From contig NZ_JACJOD010000013.1 of NCBI RefSeq assembly GCF_014695385.1, forward strand, positions 1-64,000: DNA of 64,000 nucleotides, written 5' to 3'. Under the pieces are notes generated by a model. That model was not told the origin of the DNA. It searched no databases and saw only the letters and a program-made list of their open reading frames with translations. Position numbers and translations under genes: made by a program. Position 1 is the first letter of the stretch. Each line of letters begins with the position of its first letter. The DNA is from Trichocoleus sp. FACHB-46 (lineage in GTDB: Bacteria > Cyanobacteriota > Cyanobacteriia > FACHB-46). Positions 36,769 to 45,949 of this stretch are shown here, one piece after another.

Positions 36769-37632
36769 CTATCTTTGGAGCCGTAACATCCCGATCGCTT
36801 TTTGCAGTTTGGGAAGTAGCGGCTCTATATAAGAAGGCCAGCCAACCAAAATGGGTTGCTTGTGGGCTAGCGTATCTGGATCAAGAGCATCTGGAGTAAA
36901 GCGGATTGGTTGCCCTTCTAGGTCGCAACAAACTAACCCTGCGGCTTTAGCGATCGCTAAAGGACCCGTCGTATCCCACAGCTTCACCCGTCCATTGAAA
37001 TAAACATAAAGCCCTGCTCGGCCACAAATTACTTCCATGACCTTAAGGCCAAAACTGCCTAGCGTGTAGAACTGTACATCTGGAATTAGCTTTGCGATCG
37101 CTTCCCCAAAGTTGTTTTGATCTTTTGTGCCGATGATCATGGGGCAAAACCCAGATTGAGGTGGCGGTGGCTCTACAGGCTCTAACCGCTCGCTATCCTG
37201 TCCTGGTTTTTCTTGAAATAGTCCCCAACCGCAGCCGCCATAATACATTTGGTTCAGCATTGGCGCATAGACCCAACCCGCGATCGGTTGGTATTCCTGC
37301 AACAGTCCGACCATAATGGCGAACTCTGCTTTGCCTTTGATAAAATCCTCAGTGCCGTCTAGCGGATCAATCAGCCAAAGCTGCGAGTAGTGATCTCCAA
37401 AGGCTTGTCTTGATTGAGTATTCTCCTCCGTAATCAGACCATCGTGAGGAAATAAATTTGAGAAAGCTGTCGTCAATTCTTGATCTAAGGCGCGATCGAC
37501 ATTCGTTACGTAGTCATCCGGACCTTTTTGAGAAACTTGGAAATGCTCTTTCGCCAACCGTTCTACTTGCAAGCCGCAGCTACGAATCACTTGGCGAATT
37601 TTTTGATCTTGTTCAGTAGAAGGCAAGGGCAT
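36769..37632 (-). CDS. Inositol monophosphatase-family phosphatase, CysQ-like
   Basis: The 287-residue metal-dependent phosphatase has the family motifs EEN (Glu in LITEENTQS), DPLDGTEDFIKG, and WDTTGPLAIAKAAG. In cyanobacteria such proteins act on 3'-phosphoadenosine 5'-phosphate (CysQ), on inositol phosphates, or on fructose bisphosphates; the sequence alone does not settle it. A long Pro-rich insert (EPPPPQSG) lies mid-protein. Start ATG 37632 rather than TTG 37647. Confidence 0.85.
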   Translation of the reverse strand: MPLPSTEQDQKIRQVIRSCGLQVERLAKEHFQVSQKGPDDYVTNVDRALDQELTTAFSNLFPHDGLITEENTQSRQAFGDHYSQLWLIDPLDGTEDFIKGKAEFAIMVGLLQEYQPIAGWVYAPMLNQMYYGGCGWGLFQEKPGQDSERLEPVEPPPPQSGFCPMIIGTKDQNNFGEAIAKLIPDVQFYTLGSFGLKVMEVICGRAGLYVYFNGRVKLWDTTGPLAIAKAAGLVCCDLEGQPIRFTPDALDPDTLAHKQPILVGWPSYIEPLLPKLQKAIGMLRLQR

Positions 37633-37703
37633 AGCAGGCGATCGCAACAGGGTTGGGACTATCTATCTTGGAAGTCACTCCCGTAAGTCTACACGATTGG
37701 CAT

Positions 37704-37740
37704 AAAAAAACGGGCTAACCCGTTTTAGTGGTTAACCCGT
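37704..37740 (-). terminator. Terminator of the ycf35 gene
   Basis: On the minus strand, AACGGG-TTAG-CCCGTT followed by TTTTT forms a tight terminator; an alternative larger stem uses ACGGG at the 5' side, giving two competing folds. Confidence 0.85.
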
Positions 37741-37763
37741 AAGCTTGGGAACGCGCAGAGAAA

Positions 37764-38117
37764 TTACTTTTGCAGAACTAGTTTAACGTTGGCATTTTGC
37801 AGACCAGGCCGCTTAACTTCTGCCAGAGTCTTATTAACTGCGTACTTTTGATTAATGGAGTTGATGAGTTCAGTTTGGTTGTGCTTCTTAGCAACGCCCC
37901 AAAGGTCAGCAATGAGATCGAAAGAACCATCACTATTGCGAGACCAGCCTAGGTCGTATTCACCTTCGAGAACAGCAACGATATCAGAACGAACTCTTTG
38001 ACCGTTGTAGCCACGGACATCAGCTTCAGTCTTGACCGAGATACCCAAATCACGCAAGGAAGCCTTCAGGATTTCGGCATCAGTGATCTTGGTGCGCAGA
38101 GTGCTGAAGTGAGACAT
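37764..38117 (-). CDS. ycf35: DUF1257 protein, Ycf35-like
   Basis: The 117-residue protein (MSHFSTLRTKITDAEIL...) matches Ycf35, a small protein kept in some algal plastid genomes and in nearly all cyanobacteria. Function is not established. Start ATG 38117, with AGGAGG ten bases upstream. It follows ycf46 by 145 bp on the same strand and has a strong terminator. Confidence 0.92.
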   Translation of the reverse strand: MSHFSTLRTKITDAEILKASLRDLGISVKTEADVRGYNGQRVRSDIVAVLEGEYDLGWSRNSDGSFDLIADLWGVAKKHNQTELINSINQKYAVNKTLAEVKRPGLQNANVKLVLQK

Positions 38118-38262
38118 TTCGGATTTCCTCCTGGAGAGATTGAGAGAAACGACAACGTTTGATGTGATGAGAGGTTTACCGCGATGGTGGCACGGTATTT
38201 TGTCAAACTGCTAGCAACAATTTGCTAGCCTTTCCTCCTGTTGGGAGCAGGAGTGAAAGCCT

Positions 38263-39783
38263 TTAGAACTCCAGTCGCTGATATTCTGCGACGGAAGATG
38301 CAGCAGGTCGCGCGCGCTGCCTTGCCCAGTCTCTTAGGGCTGTCACCTGCTCGTTCATTGTCTTAGACAGAGGCAATGTTGACTTGATCGCAGCGATAAT
38401 ATCGAGCTGAGTAAACTCCCGTTCTTGGGCGAATGCCTCATACATCGCTGCAATCAACGCCTGTTCAATTTCTGCCCCGGAAAAGCCATCGCAAACAGTC
38501 GCGAGCTGGTCCAAATCAAACCGAGCAATTTCACGCCGCCGCTTGCTTAAGTGAATACTAAAAATCTCTTTGCGCTCTTCTTTAGTCGGCAGATCAACAA
38601 AGAAGATTTCATCAAAGCGCCCTTTTCTCAGAAACTCGCCTGGTAAGCGCTCCACTCGGTTAGCAGTCGCCATCACAAACACCGGAGAAGTCTTCTCTTG
38701 CATCCAGGTCAAGAATGAACCAAAAATCCGACTAGAGGTACCGCCATCCGAATCCGCAGAGCCAGTGCTACCTGCAAATGCTTTATCAATCTCATCGATA
38801 AACAAAATCGCGGGAGAGATCGATTCAGCGGTTTTTAAGGCATTACGCAAGTTGGCTTCAGAGCGACCTACCATTGAGCCGTCGTAAACTCGGCCCATGT
38901 CTAGACGAATTAGTGGCAAACCCCAGAGCCTAGAAGTGGTTTTAGCGATCAACGACTTTCCGCAACCTGGAACTCCTAAGATCAGCATGCCTTTTGGTTG
39001 AGGCAAACCATATTCTCTGGCTCTTTCTGTAAAGGCGTTAGAGCGCTGCTTAAGCCAATGCTTGAGTTCTTCTAAACCGCCAACGGAATCAATCGTCTCG
39101 TCTTCTTCGATGTACTCTAAGATTCCGTTACGGCGAATAAGTTGCTTCTTTTCAGATAAAACAATGTCTACTTCTGCTTCGGTCAGGCGACCCGCTGTAA
39201 CTAAGGCTTTACGATAAACTTTTTCGGCTTCATCTCGGGTAAGTCCCAGAGCCGCTTTTAGGAGTTTTTCTCGTGCTTCGGTTGTAATCCGACGGTTGCG
39301 AGGTAGTTGGTCTAGTTGGTTGGATAGCACTTGATTTAACTCAGCCATTGTTGGCAGAGTGAAATCGAGGACTACAACTTCCTTTTCTAACTCGATCGGA
39401 ACTTGCTGCACGGGAGACATCAAAATAATAGTTTTTTGTGTTCCCTTAAATCGGGCGATCGCATCTCGGAGACGTCGTGTAACTGCTGGAGAATCTTTGA
39501 AGGGGTGCAAATCCTTAAACAGGAACACGCCAGATGGTTGCCGAATGGCCCAATCAATCGCTGCTTCTGGAGAAACAGTGTTGTTTTGCACAGGACTACG
39601 GGACTGTTCGTGCCCTACCATCCCTTCAGTCATTGTCCAGATGAATAACTGAGGACGCTGGGGTGACCTAGCTTGAACAATTGCAGCTACTGCCTGCTCA
39701 GCCCGTTCCTCTTCAGAGGTAACTAGATAGATAAGAGGGTATTGAGCTTGAATTAAAATATTGAGCTCTTCTTGCATGACCAT
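38263..39783 (-). CDS. ycf46: AAA ATPase Ycf46
   Basis: The 506-residue protein has an N-terminal degenerate ATPase-like half and a C-terminal AAA module: Walker A LGVPGCGKSL (about 265-274), Walker B ILFIDEIDKA, sensor ATANRVERLP and arginine-finger region FLRKGRFDE. Ycf46 is conserved in cyanobacteria and some plastids and has been tied to photosynthesis and inorganic carbon use. Start ATG 39783; a second ATG two codons later is equally possible. A hairpin lies between its stop and ycf35 (about 38229-38260). Confidence 0.93.
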   Translation of the reverse strand: MVMQEELNILIQAQYPLIYLVTSEEERAEQAVAAIVQARSPQRPQLFIWTMTEGMVGHEQSRSPVQNNTVSPEAAIDWAIRQPSGVFLFKDLHPFKDSPAVTRRLRDAIARFKGTQKTIILMSPVQQVPIELEKEVVVLDFTLPTMAELNQVLSNQLDQLPRNRRITTEAREKLLKAALGLTRDEAEKVYRKALVTAGRLTEAEVDIVLSEKKQLIRRNGILEYIEEDETIDSVGGLEELKHWLKQRSNAFTERAREYGLPQPKGMLILGVPGCGKSLIAKTTSRLWGLPLIRLDMGRVYDGSMVGRSEANLRNALKTAESISPAILFIDEIDKAFAGSTGSADSDGGTSSRIFGSFLTWMQEKTSPVFVMATANRVERLPGEFLRKGRFDEIFFVDLPTKEERKEIFSIHLSKRRREIARFDLDQLATVCDGFSGAEIEQALIAAMYEAFAQEREFTQLDIIAAIKSTLPLSKTMNEQVTALRDWARQRARPAASSVAEYQRLEF

Positions 39784-39881
39784 CGACCTACTAGAGACGG
39801 TGCAGACATTGCTAGATCCGAGTTCACCTGACCTGAAATTAATGCGGCACCCTTGCTAGCATTAACCTACAGGTTAGAGTC

Positions 39882-40235
39882 TTAACAAGGAACGAGTTCC
39901 TCACCCGGCTGATTAGGATTAGAGCCAACCTTTTGAGCTTGCTGAACTGGCAAAGATTGCCCAGCTTCATCTAACACACCTGGCTGGTTCTTGAGAGCAA
40001 GCATTTCTCCGTTTTGGACCACAACCGAGCTAGTGCACTCTGGACAGTTGTAGACCTGATGAGATTGGCCGTAGGCTGCTTCCACCTCATCTACCAACTC
40101 TGGGTGAGCCAGGTAGAAGACAACAGCTCGTTCAACAATTGTTGACATAGGCTCTGCATCGACTGCTGCCCGAATTTTCAACTTTCGATGCAGCTCCGGT
40201 GAAAGATACAACGTAACCTTTTGCTTCTCTTGCAT
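39882..40235 (-). CDS. Ribbon-helix-helix (CopG-like) protein with C-terminal CxxC
   Basis: The 117-residue protein begins with an RHH-type DNA-binding stretch: KVTLYLSPELHRKLKIRAAV, then STIVERAVVFYLAHPELV (beta strand and two helices, residues about 4-50). After it comes VYNCPECTSSVVVQNGE, a single CxxC that could bind zinc as half of a site in a dimer. A Cys also ends the protein. Start ATG 40235; the frame extends to 40298, but the extra residues do not resemble the family. Divergent from the lipoprotein gene, so it may control that region; no toxin partner is seen. Confidence 0.75.
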   Translation of the reverse strand: MQEKQKVTLYLSPELHRKLKIRAAVDAEPMSTIVERAVVFYLAHPELVDEVEAAYGQSHQVYNCPECTSSVVVQNGEMLALKNQPGVLDEAGQSLPVQQAQKVGSNPNQPGEELVPC

Positions 40236-40365
40236 ATAACTTCCAGTTCTACCCGGGTATGTATCTGTCAGAATATCGACTCTGATATTTGCTGTCAAGA
40301 TGGCAAGACGTTATGACGGCATCATTGTTACTTTTATTTACAAAGCAGGGTTGTCCATTCAACGA

Positions 40366-40926
40366 ATGAGAACGAATCAGACAGTGAACCTTTATCGCTC
40401 TGGAACTAACCCTAGATCAGTCAGGTTGCCTGCCTTGGCTAGTTTATTGGCTAGCTTGGTTCTCCTAACGAGTTGTCGTAGTTCTGAGATGCCACTTGCA
40501 GGGACATGGAAGACTTACCATAACCCGCGCTATAACTTTGAATTTCCCTATCCCAGCAGTTGGACAGCCGAGCCACCCCCCGACAATCAGGATGGACAGG
40601 CTTTTCGCGACCCTAAAAATCCTCAAGCTGAAATTCGAGGGTGGGCAGGACATCAAATTAAGCCCATTACTACTAAGCAATCTCAACAGCAAGCGGCTTC
40701 TGTACCCCCATCAAAGTCAAACTTCACTACCGCCCAAGGTTTGTCTGGGGCGCTTAACGTCAACATCGGACCCGAAATCAGCTCAATGACCCTATCGCTA
40801 CAACAAGGCGACATTCGCTACCACTGGCAAGCGCGATCGCCCAGTCAGCAGTTCGACGACTACTACCGCCTCTTCTATTACATTGCTCAGCAATACCGAG
40901 TGCCACCTCCATCACAGCAACCTTAG
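40366..40926 (+). CDS. Putative lipoprotein, PsbP-fold-like region
   Basis: The 186-residue precursor has an N-terminal signal with the lipobox LLTSC (about residues 33-37) and a mature domain with PRYNFEFPYPSSW, a motif often found at the start of PsbP-like or DUF1795-like domains. The Cys after the signal suggests lipid anchoring on the lumen or periplasm side. Start ATG 40366 keeps the signal near the N-terminus; ATG 40300 would add 22 residues. Function unknown. Confidence 0.68.
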   Translation: MRTNQTVNLYRSGTNPRSVRLPALASLLASLVLLTSCRSSEMPLAGTWKTYHNPRYNFEFPYPSSWTAEPPPDNQDGQAFRDPKNPQAEIRGWAGHQIKPITTKQSQQQAASVPPSKSNFTTAQGLSGALNVNIGPEISSMTLSLQQGDIRYHWQARSPSQQFDDYYRLFYYIAQQYRVPPPSQQP

Positions 40927-41131
40927 ACCCGCAGAAGTGAACTTAGAAAGGGCCATTTCAGAAATTAAGTTAACAAGTAGCTAGAAATTTAAACAGACTG
41001 AGTAAAATAGCAAATATCAAGTGCAGCATCTAAACCAAACCCCCTCAGGGCGAGGATTGAGCGCACCCAAGCTGAGCCGTAATTTACACTTCTTCAACCT
41101 CATTATCCTTTAGCAGTAGGTCAAAACCGAG

Positions 41132-41680
41132 TTGTCAACCAGAGCACCTTTAATCGAGAAAAAACAAAATCGTGATTTACCCCAAATCAACGAGCGCATT
41201 CGATTTCCTAAGATTCGGGTAATTGATACTGATGGTGCACAACTAGGTATTCTTACCCCTCGGGAAGCGCTGCAAATTGCAGAGGAAAAAGAACTAGATC
41301 TCGTACTGGTTAGTGATAAAGCCGATCCTCCGGTTTGCCGGATTATGGATTACGGCAAATTTAAATTTGAGCAAGAGAAAAAAGCTAGAGAAGCTAAAAA
41401 GAAGCAGCATACTTCTGATGTGAAGGAAGTAAAGATGCGCTACAAAATCGAAGAACACGATTACAACGTTCGCATTAACCAGGCCGAGCGTTTTCTCAAG
41501 GCAGGAGACAAGGTCAAAGCGACAATTATGTTTCGAGGCCGTGAGATTCAACATAGCGACTTGGCTGAAACTCTGTTGATGCGGATGGCGAAAGACTTGC
41601 AGGAAATGGCTGAAGTTCAGCAATTTCCTAAAAAAGAGGGACGCAATATGATGATGTTGCTTGCGCCTAAAAAAGCCTAA
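41132..41680 (+). CDS. infC: Translation initiation factor IF-3
   Basis: The 182-residue factor keeps the ribosomal subunits apart and checks the start codon. Family blocks: [39 protein letters not shown] (listed apart), and [15 protein letters not shown]. The start is TTG 41132; in many bacteria infC uses a rare start so that IF-3 can repress its own translation, and the TTG here fits that theme. A terminator follows. No rpmI/rplT genes follow directly, unlike in many bacteria. Confidence 0.96.
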   Translation: MSTRAPLIEKKQNRDLPQINERIRFPKIRVIDTDGAQLGILTPREALQIAEEKELDLVLVSDKADPPVCRIMDYGKFKFEQEKKAREAKKKQHTSDVKEVKMRYKIEEHDYNVRINQAERFLKAGDKVKATIMFRGREIQHSDLAETLLMRMAKDLQEMAEVQQFPKKEGRNMMMLLAPKKA

Positions 41681-42271
41681 GTCATCAGCATCCATATAGT
41701 CAGTCTCCAGCAAGCCTCACAGCTTCCTTAGCGATTATTACGGTTTCAGTCATAAGGCTGAGGCAGAGGCGATCGCAGAGCCTAGACGTGGATTAACACA
41801 TCTATATCTCTTCGTAACGTCTCAAACAATATTAAAAATTTCCAAGAACAAGGTTGACTATAAAGCAGCCTTGTTCTTTTGCGTTATATCACTTTATCGA
41901 TAGAACGATACAAAGATTCGAGCTGCCTGTACTTACTAAAACAGAGTCAAGGTTGGGAACGCTAAAAAAGCAAGGTTCTGCTTAGATTTGCTTCACCACT
42001 GTTCTCCTATAGTAATTTTGCTGTTTAAGTAGACACAGCCAGCCCAGCGTAGCCCCAGGAAGCTAATTTGGTGCAGAATCCTGTTCAGAAAGTGTCATCA
42101 ATTGACATTGGCTCCTGTCTTGGAGCTCGAAGCATGTTTTTACTCTCAAGTCGCCACTTGCAAACCTGCGGTAAGCCGAACTCATTAATAGACTGAGTGC
42201 GACGAGCGGAAGAAATCATGTTTAGATGAGAAGCAACTCAACCAGGCTGCGATAGAGGAAATCAACGCTAC
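41681..42271. other. Intergenic region infC to Npt-like gene
   Basis: 591 bp with the infC terminator on the left and the promoter/leader of the next gene on the right. No ORF or RNA gene was recognised in the remaining stretch. Confidence 0.4.
41845..41880 (+). terminator. Terminator of infC
   Basis: AGAACAAGG pairs with CCTTGTTCT around a 15-nt loop, followed by TTT. Confidence 0.75.
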
Positions 42272-45200
42272 ATGACGCTAAAAAATCGGTGGCTTGCTAA
42301 AGATAGCCTTGGCCAAAAGCTACTGCGATGGGTCAACCTCCGCCCGGAAGAAAGCGAACGTACCATGTTGATGTTTGCTTTTTACACCACAACCTCTATA
42401 GGGTTGCTGTGGTTAGAAGCAAGTACAGTCGCCCTGTTCTTGAAGGAATACGGAGCCGATAAGCTGCCCTGGATTTATATTGCTAGCGCTGGTATTGGGT
42501 CAAGTCTAGGGTTTATCTACTCTTGGATGCAGCGAATTCTACCGTTGCGTCGAGTGATTGTTCTAACTGCGTTATTAATGGCAGTTCCCTTGCTCTTGTT
42601 TCGCTTTGGCCTTGATGCAGCAGGCGGGGCCACGATTGGCAGCCTTACGGTTCTAAGTTTGACCGTTTTGTTGATGCGGCTGTGGCTAGAAGCTATCTAC
42701 GTGCTCAACGACCTCAATACCTCCATTACCGCCAATCAACTTTTTAACATCCGAGAAATTAAACGAACTTTTCCATTAATTAGTAGTGGCGTGTTAGTGG
42801 CAGATGTCATTAGCGGGTTTTCGCTGCCATTTCTCCTCTCGTTCATCAAGCTTTCTGATGTCATTCTAATTTCCTGCCTCGTCATGGCTTTGGGGGCAGG
42901 GGTTTTGTTCTACCTCAGCCAAAGTTACAACCAGTTTTTTCCAGAGGCTCCACGCAGACGTCTGGAAGAAGCGCATCCTGATCACCTGATTGCCCGTCGC
43001 CTCAAAGGGCCGTTACGCCGTTATGTCATCTTGTTGTTTGCCTTCTTCATGATGGCGCAGGTCTTGTTCTTGCTGGTAGATTTTCAATTTCTGAGCCAAT
43101 TGGAGAACCAGCAATTAGAAGGGCAAGGATTGGTCGGTGGGATTGCTAGCTTTTTAGGCCTCTTTAATGGTGTCCTTGGCATTTTTGAGCTAGCAACGCA
43201 GTGGTTTGCCTCTAGCCGAGTTATTGAGCGCATTGGGGTGTTTACGACCGCGATGTTTTTGCCAATAGCAATTATTGCTTTAGGCTCTTTTTCGATGACA
43301 GGTCTCGTGCCGCTTTTTGTTGGGTTAGTGATTCTTAAGTTTTTAGATGAGTTACTGCACTACACCTTATTTACCAGCACTGGCCCTGTGCTTTTTCAAC
43401 CGTTACCTGAAAGTGTCCGCAGTGGGCTGCAATCTTTGGTCCGAGGTGTGGCTGAACCAATCGCCACTGGTTTAACCGGACTCAGCATTTTAGGGATTAT
43501 TTGGTTTTGTCGGAACACGCAGATAGGCGTACAGCTACAAGATTGGATCTTTTTGGCCCAAATTATTCTTCTGGCAACGATTTGGTTATGCACAGTTTGG
43601 TTGCTACGGAGCCGCTATGTTGGGCTACTGGTGGTAGGTGCAGAACGGGGACAACTGAGTATTTCAGATGTCGATTTGCGGGAGCTAAAGCGAGCTGTAA
43701 TTGAGACACTTAATCGTCCAGGTACAGAAGCAGATAAGCGTTCTTGCATTGAATTACTCAGCCAGATCGATCTCCAAAATGTAGGGGAGGCGCTAGCTCC
43801 ATTGTTGGCTAATTTGCCACCAGCCTTGCAGCGGCAGAGTTTAGAGGCGATGTTGGTGCATCCCAGTGAATCTTACGTAAACCCAGTTAGAGCCCTAATT
43901 GAACAACCTCTGTTTCCAGAAGTGTTGGCAGTAGCGTTGCGCTATATCTGGCTCACAGAGCGAGAGCCAGATATTCGTCAGTTGCGGCCTTACCTACGCC
44001 CAGAGGTGGATGCGGTGGTACGAGGCACGGCTGCCTCTCTCATGTTGCGCCGGGGCACACCTCGACAGAAAGCGGAGGCTACCAACACCTTGCGGCAAAT
44101 GCTCACCCATAAACAAGAGCGGGAGCGGGTGATGGGCTGTCGCGCTTTGGGAGAAGCTGTTTACTTGCAAGCGCTGCGGCTTTACATCCCGACTTTGCTT
44201 CAAGATGAATCTTTACGAGTGCGTTGTGCTTTACTGGAGGCGATCGCAGCCACTCATTTAGAAGAATATTATCCTTCTCTATTGCGGGGCTTGCATTACA
44301 AATCCACCCGTGAAGCCGCTATGCGGGCACTGGTCAGGCTAGACAATGAGGCGATTCCGCTGTTAGTAGAGCTGGCAGAAGATATTCACAAGCCCGATCT
44401 AGTCCGGATGCAAGCTTGGAGCGCCATTGGACAGATTGCGAGTCGAGAGGCCTTAGATGTACTTGTGGCTCATTTGATGACGGCTTGGGGAGCCAACCGA
44501 CGCAATGTTCTCCGAATCTTGTTGAAAATGCCCCATGAACTCGGAATTGATGCTATATCCGATCGCTTGGGACGAAGTGGGGTTGAAACCCTAATCGATC
44601 AAGAAATTCTGTTTATTGGTCAGCTTTACGCTGCCTTAGTCGATCTCAGCTGGGAACAAGTTTTAGGGGCAGAAGCGGATTTACTGCGCCGGGCCTTGAC
44701 GGATGTGCAAACTGATGCCGTGGAGCGCTTATTCTTGCTCATGAAGGTACTTTATCCTTTAGAAGCGATTCAGGCAGCTTCGATTAATCTACAATCTGCC
44801 TCACCATCGAGCGTGGCTCAGGGGCTGGAAATTCTAGACAATACTTTAGATATTGCTAACAAGCGGGCTCTACTCAGTGTGCTCGATCGCCGTCCAGACT
44901 TAGATAAACTGCAAAGCCTCTCTGATATGGTGACCTATGAACCGATGAATGCCAGCGATCGCCTGCGCTACTTATTAGATTTGCGATACTTTCTACCCGA
45001 CTGGCCTTTAGCTTGCTGTTTTCACTTAGCCCGCCAAGCTCGCTGGAGCCTGACGTCTGAGCAGATTTTAGCTTGTCTGCGCTACCCCACAGGGTATGTG
45101 CGAGAGGCAGTGCTGACTTATTTGAAAGTTGCCTCTCCGAGAGCACTCAAGGAGCTTTTGCCCAAGCTCACCAATGACCCAGACCGATTGGTAGCCGCTC

Positions 45201-45319
45201 AAGTACAGCAGATGATGGCAGAATTGGGCTTAAAGCATTCCAGACCTCAACCAAACGGCTCTAAACCACCGGGTCCCGCTGCTAATTTCTCTGATATCGC
45301 AGGCTTAGAAACTATTTAA
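42272..45319 (+). CDS. Npt1/Npt2-like (ADP/ATP translocase family) membrane protein fused to HEAT repeats
   Basis: The 1015-residue protein has about 12 hydrophobic helices in residues 30-450 (LNDLNTSITANQLFNIREIKR and other loops resemble the nucleotide-transporter branch of the major facilitator clan), followed by a soluble half (470-980) made of HEAT-like helical repeats (ERVMGCRALGEAVYLQALRL; VRCALLEAIAATH; REAAMRALVRLDNEAIPLL in parts). True ADP/ATP translocases occur in plastids and intracellular bacteria; a free-living cyanobacterium would use this fold otherwise, perhaps as a scaffold or sensor. A CNB-domain protein follows 120 bp later on the same strand. Start ATG 42272. Confidence 0.85.
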   Translation: MTLKNRWLAKDSLGQKLLRWVNLRPEESERTMLMFAFYTTTSIGLLWLEASTVALFLKEYGADKLPWIYIASAGIGSSLGFIYSWMQRILPLRRVIVLTALLMAVPLLLFRFGLDAAGGATIGSLTVLSLTVLLMRLWLEAIYVLNDLNTSITANQLFNIREIKRTFPLISSGVLVADVISGFSLPFLLSFIKLSDVILISCLVMALGAGVLFYLSQSYNQFFPEAPRRRLEEAHPDHLIARRLKGPLRRYVILLFAFFMMAQVLFLLVDFQFLSQLENQQLEGQGLVGGIASFLGLFNGVLGIFELATQWFASSRVIERIGVFTTAMFLPIAIIALGSFSMTGLVPLFVGLVILKFLDELLHYTLFTSTGPVLFQPLPESVRSGLQSLVRGVAEPIATGLTGLSILGIIWFCRNTQIGVQLQDWIFLAQIILLATIWLCTVWLLRSRYVGLLVVGAERGQLSISDVDLRELKRAVIETLNRPGTEADKRSCIELLSQIDLQNVGEALAPLLANLPPALQRQSLEAMLVHPSESYVNPVRALIEQPLFPEVLAVALRYIWLTEREPDIRQLRPYLRPEVDAVVRGTAASLMLRRGTPRQKAEATNTLRQMLTHKQERERVMGCRALGEAVYLQALRLYIPTLLQDESLRVRCALLEAIAATHLEEYYPSLLRGLHYKSTREAAMRALVRLDNEAIPLLVELAEDIHKPDLVRMQAWSAIGQIASREALDVLVAHLMTAWGANRRNVLRILLKMPHELGIDAISDRLGRSGVETLIDQEILFIGQLYAALVDLSWEQVLGAEADLLRRALTDVQTDAVERLFLLMKVLYPLEAIQAASINLQSASPSSVAQGLEILDNTLDIANKRALLSVLDRRPDLDKLQSLSDMVTYEPMNASDRLRYLLDLRYFLPDWPLACCFHLARQARWSLTSEQILACLRYPTGYVREAVLTYLKVASPRALKELLPKLTNDPDRLVAAQVQQMMAELGLKHSRPQPNGSKPPGPAANFSDIAGLETI

Positions 45320-45439
45320 CGCTCCAGCGTTGCGCTCTAAACCACGGTAACTTTTAGACCCGTTCTTTAAATCCTCGTTCTCTCGCTGCGTTTCTGCTTC
45401 AAACTGGACTGATATGAGCTTATTTGCACCCTAAACTCT

Positions 45440-45949
45440 ATGCTAACTAGCGTCGATCGCCTACTTTTTGTTCGAGGAGTGCCTATCTTTAAAGAGCTAC
45501 GGGATGATTTTCTCGTGAGATTAGCTTCGATTATGGATGAGCTATCTTTCCCGGCGAAGCACACCATCTTTAAAGAAGGGCAGGAAGGGCGATCGCTTTA
45601 TATTGTGGTGTCTGGCCGAGTCCGTGTCCACCTGAGCAACCAAGAGCTGGCGCAGCTAGAGAAAGGTGCTTGCTTTGGGGAAATGTCTTTGTTTGATGCT
45701 GAGCCACGGTCGGCTTCGGTAAGCACGCTAGAAAATTGTGAGTGTCTGGTCCTAACGCAGCAGCAGCTTTACGATGCCATTGACGAGACTCCTGGCATTG
45801 CGCTCAATATCATTCGGTTGCTGTCCCGCCGGATTCGCGAACTAAATCAGAGAATTAATGCCCAAGACGTAGAAAATCAAAAACTATTGTCGTTCTACAA
45901 CCGCCACATGAATAGCAGGGAGGACAGCCGCTTGCCATCTTCCTACTGA
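45440..45949 (+). CDS. Cyclic nucleotide-binding domain protein
   Basis: The 169-residue protein is one CNB domain (about 10-130) with FKEGQEGRSLYIVVSGRVRV and the phosphate-binding cassette FGEMSLFDAEPRSASV, which keeps Gly-Glu and Arg needed for cAMP or cGMP contact. There is no DNA-binding helix-turn-helix, so it is not a CRP-type regulator. With the transporter-HEAT gene just before it, it may be a cytosolic regulatory partner. Its end overlaps the convergent cobB by 7 bp. Confidence 0.88.
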   Translation: MLTSVDRLLFVRGVPIFKELRDDFLVRLASIMDELSFPAKHTIFKEGQEGRSLYIVVSGRVRVHLSNQELAQLEKGACFGEMSLFDAEPRSASVSTLENCECLVLTQQQLYDAIDETPGIALNIIRLLSRRIRELNQRINAQDVENQKLLSFYNRHMNSREDSRLPSSY

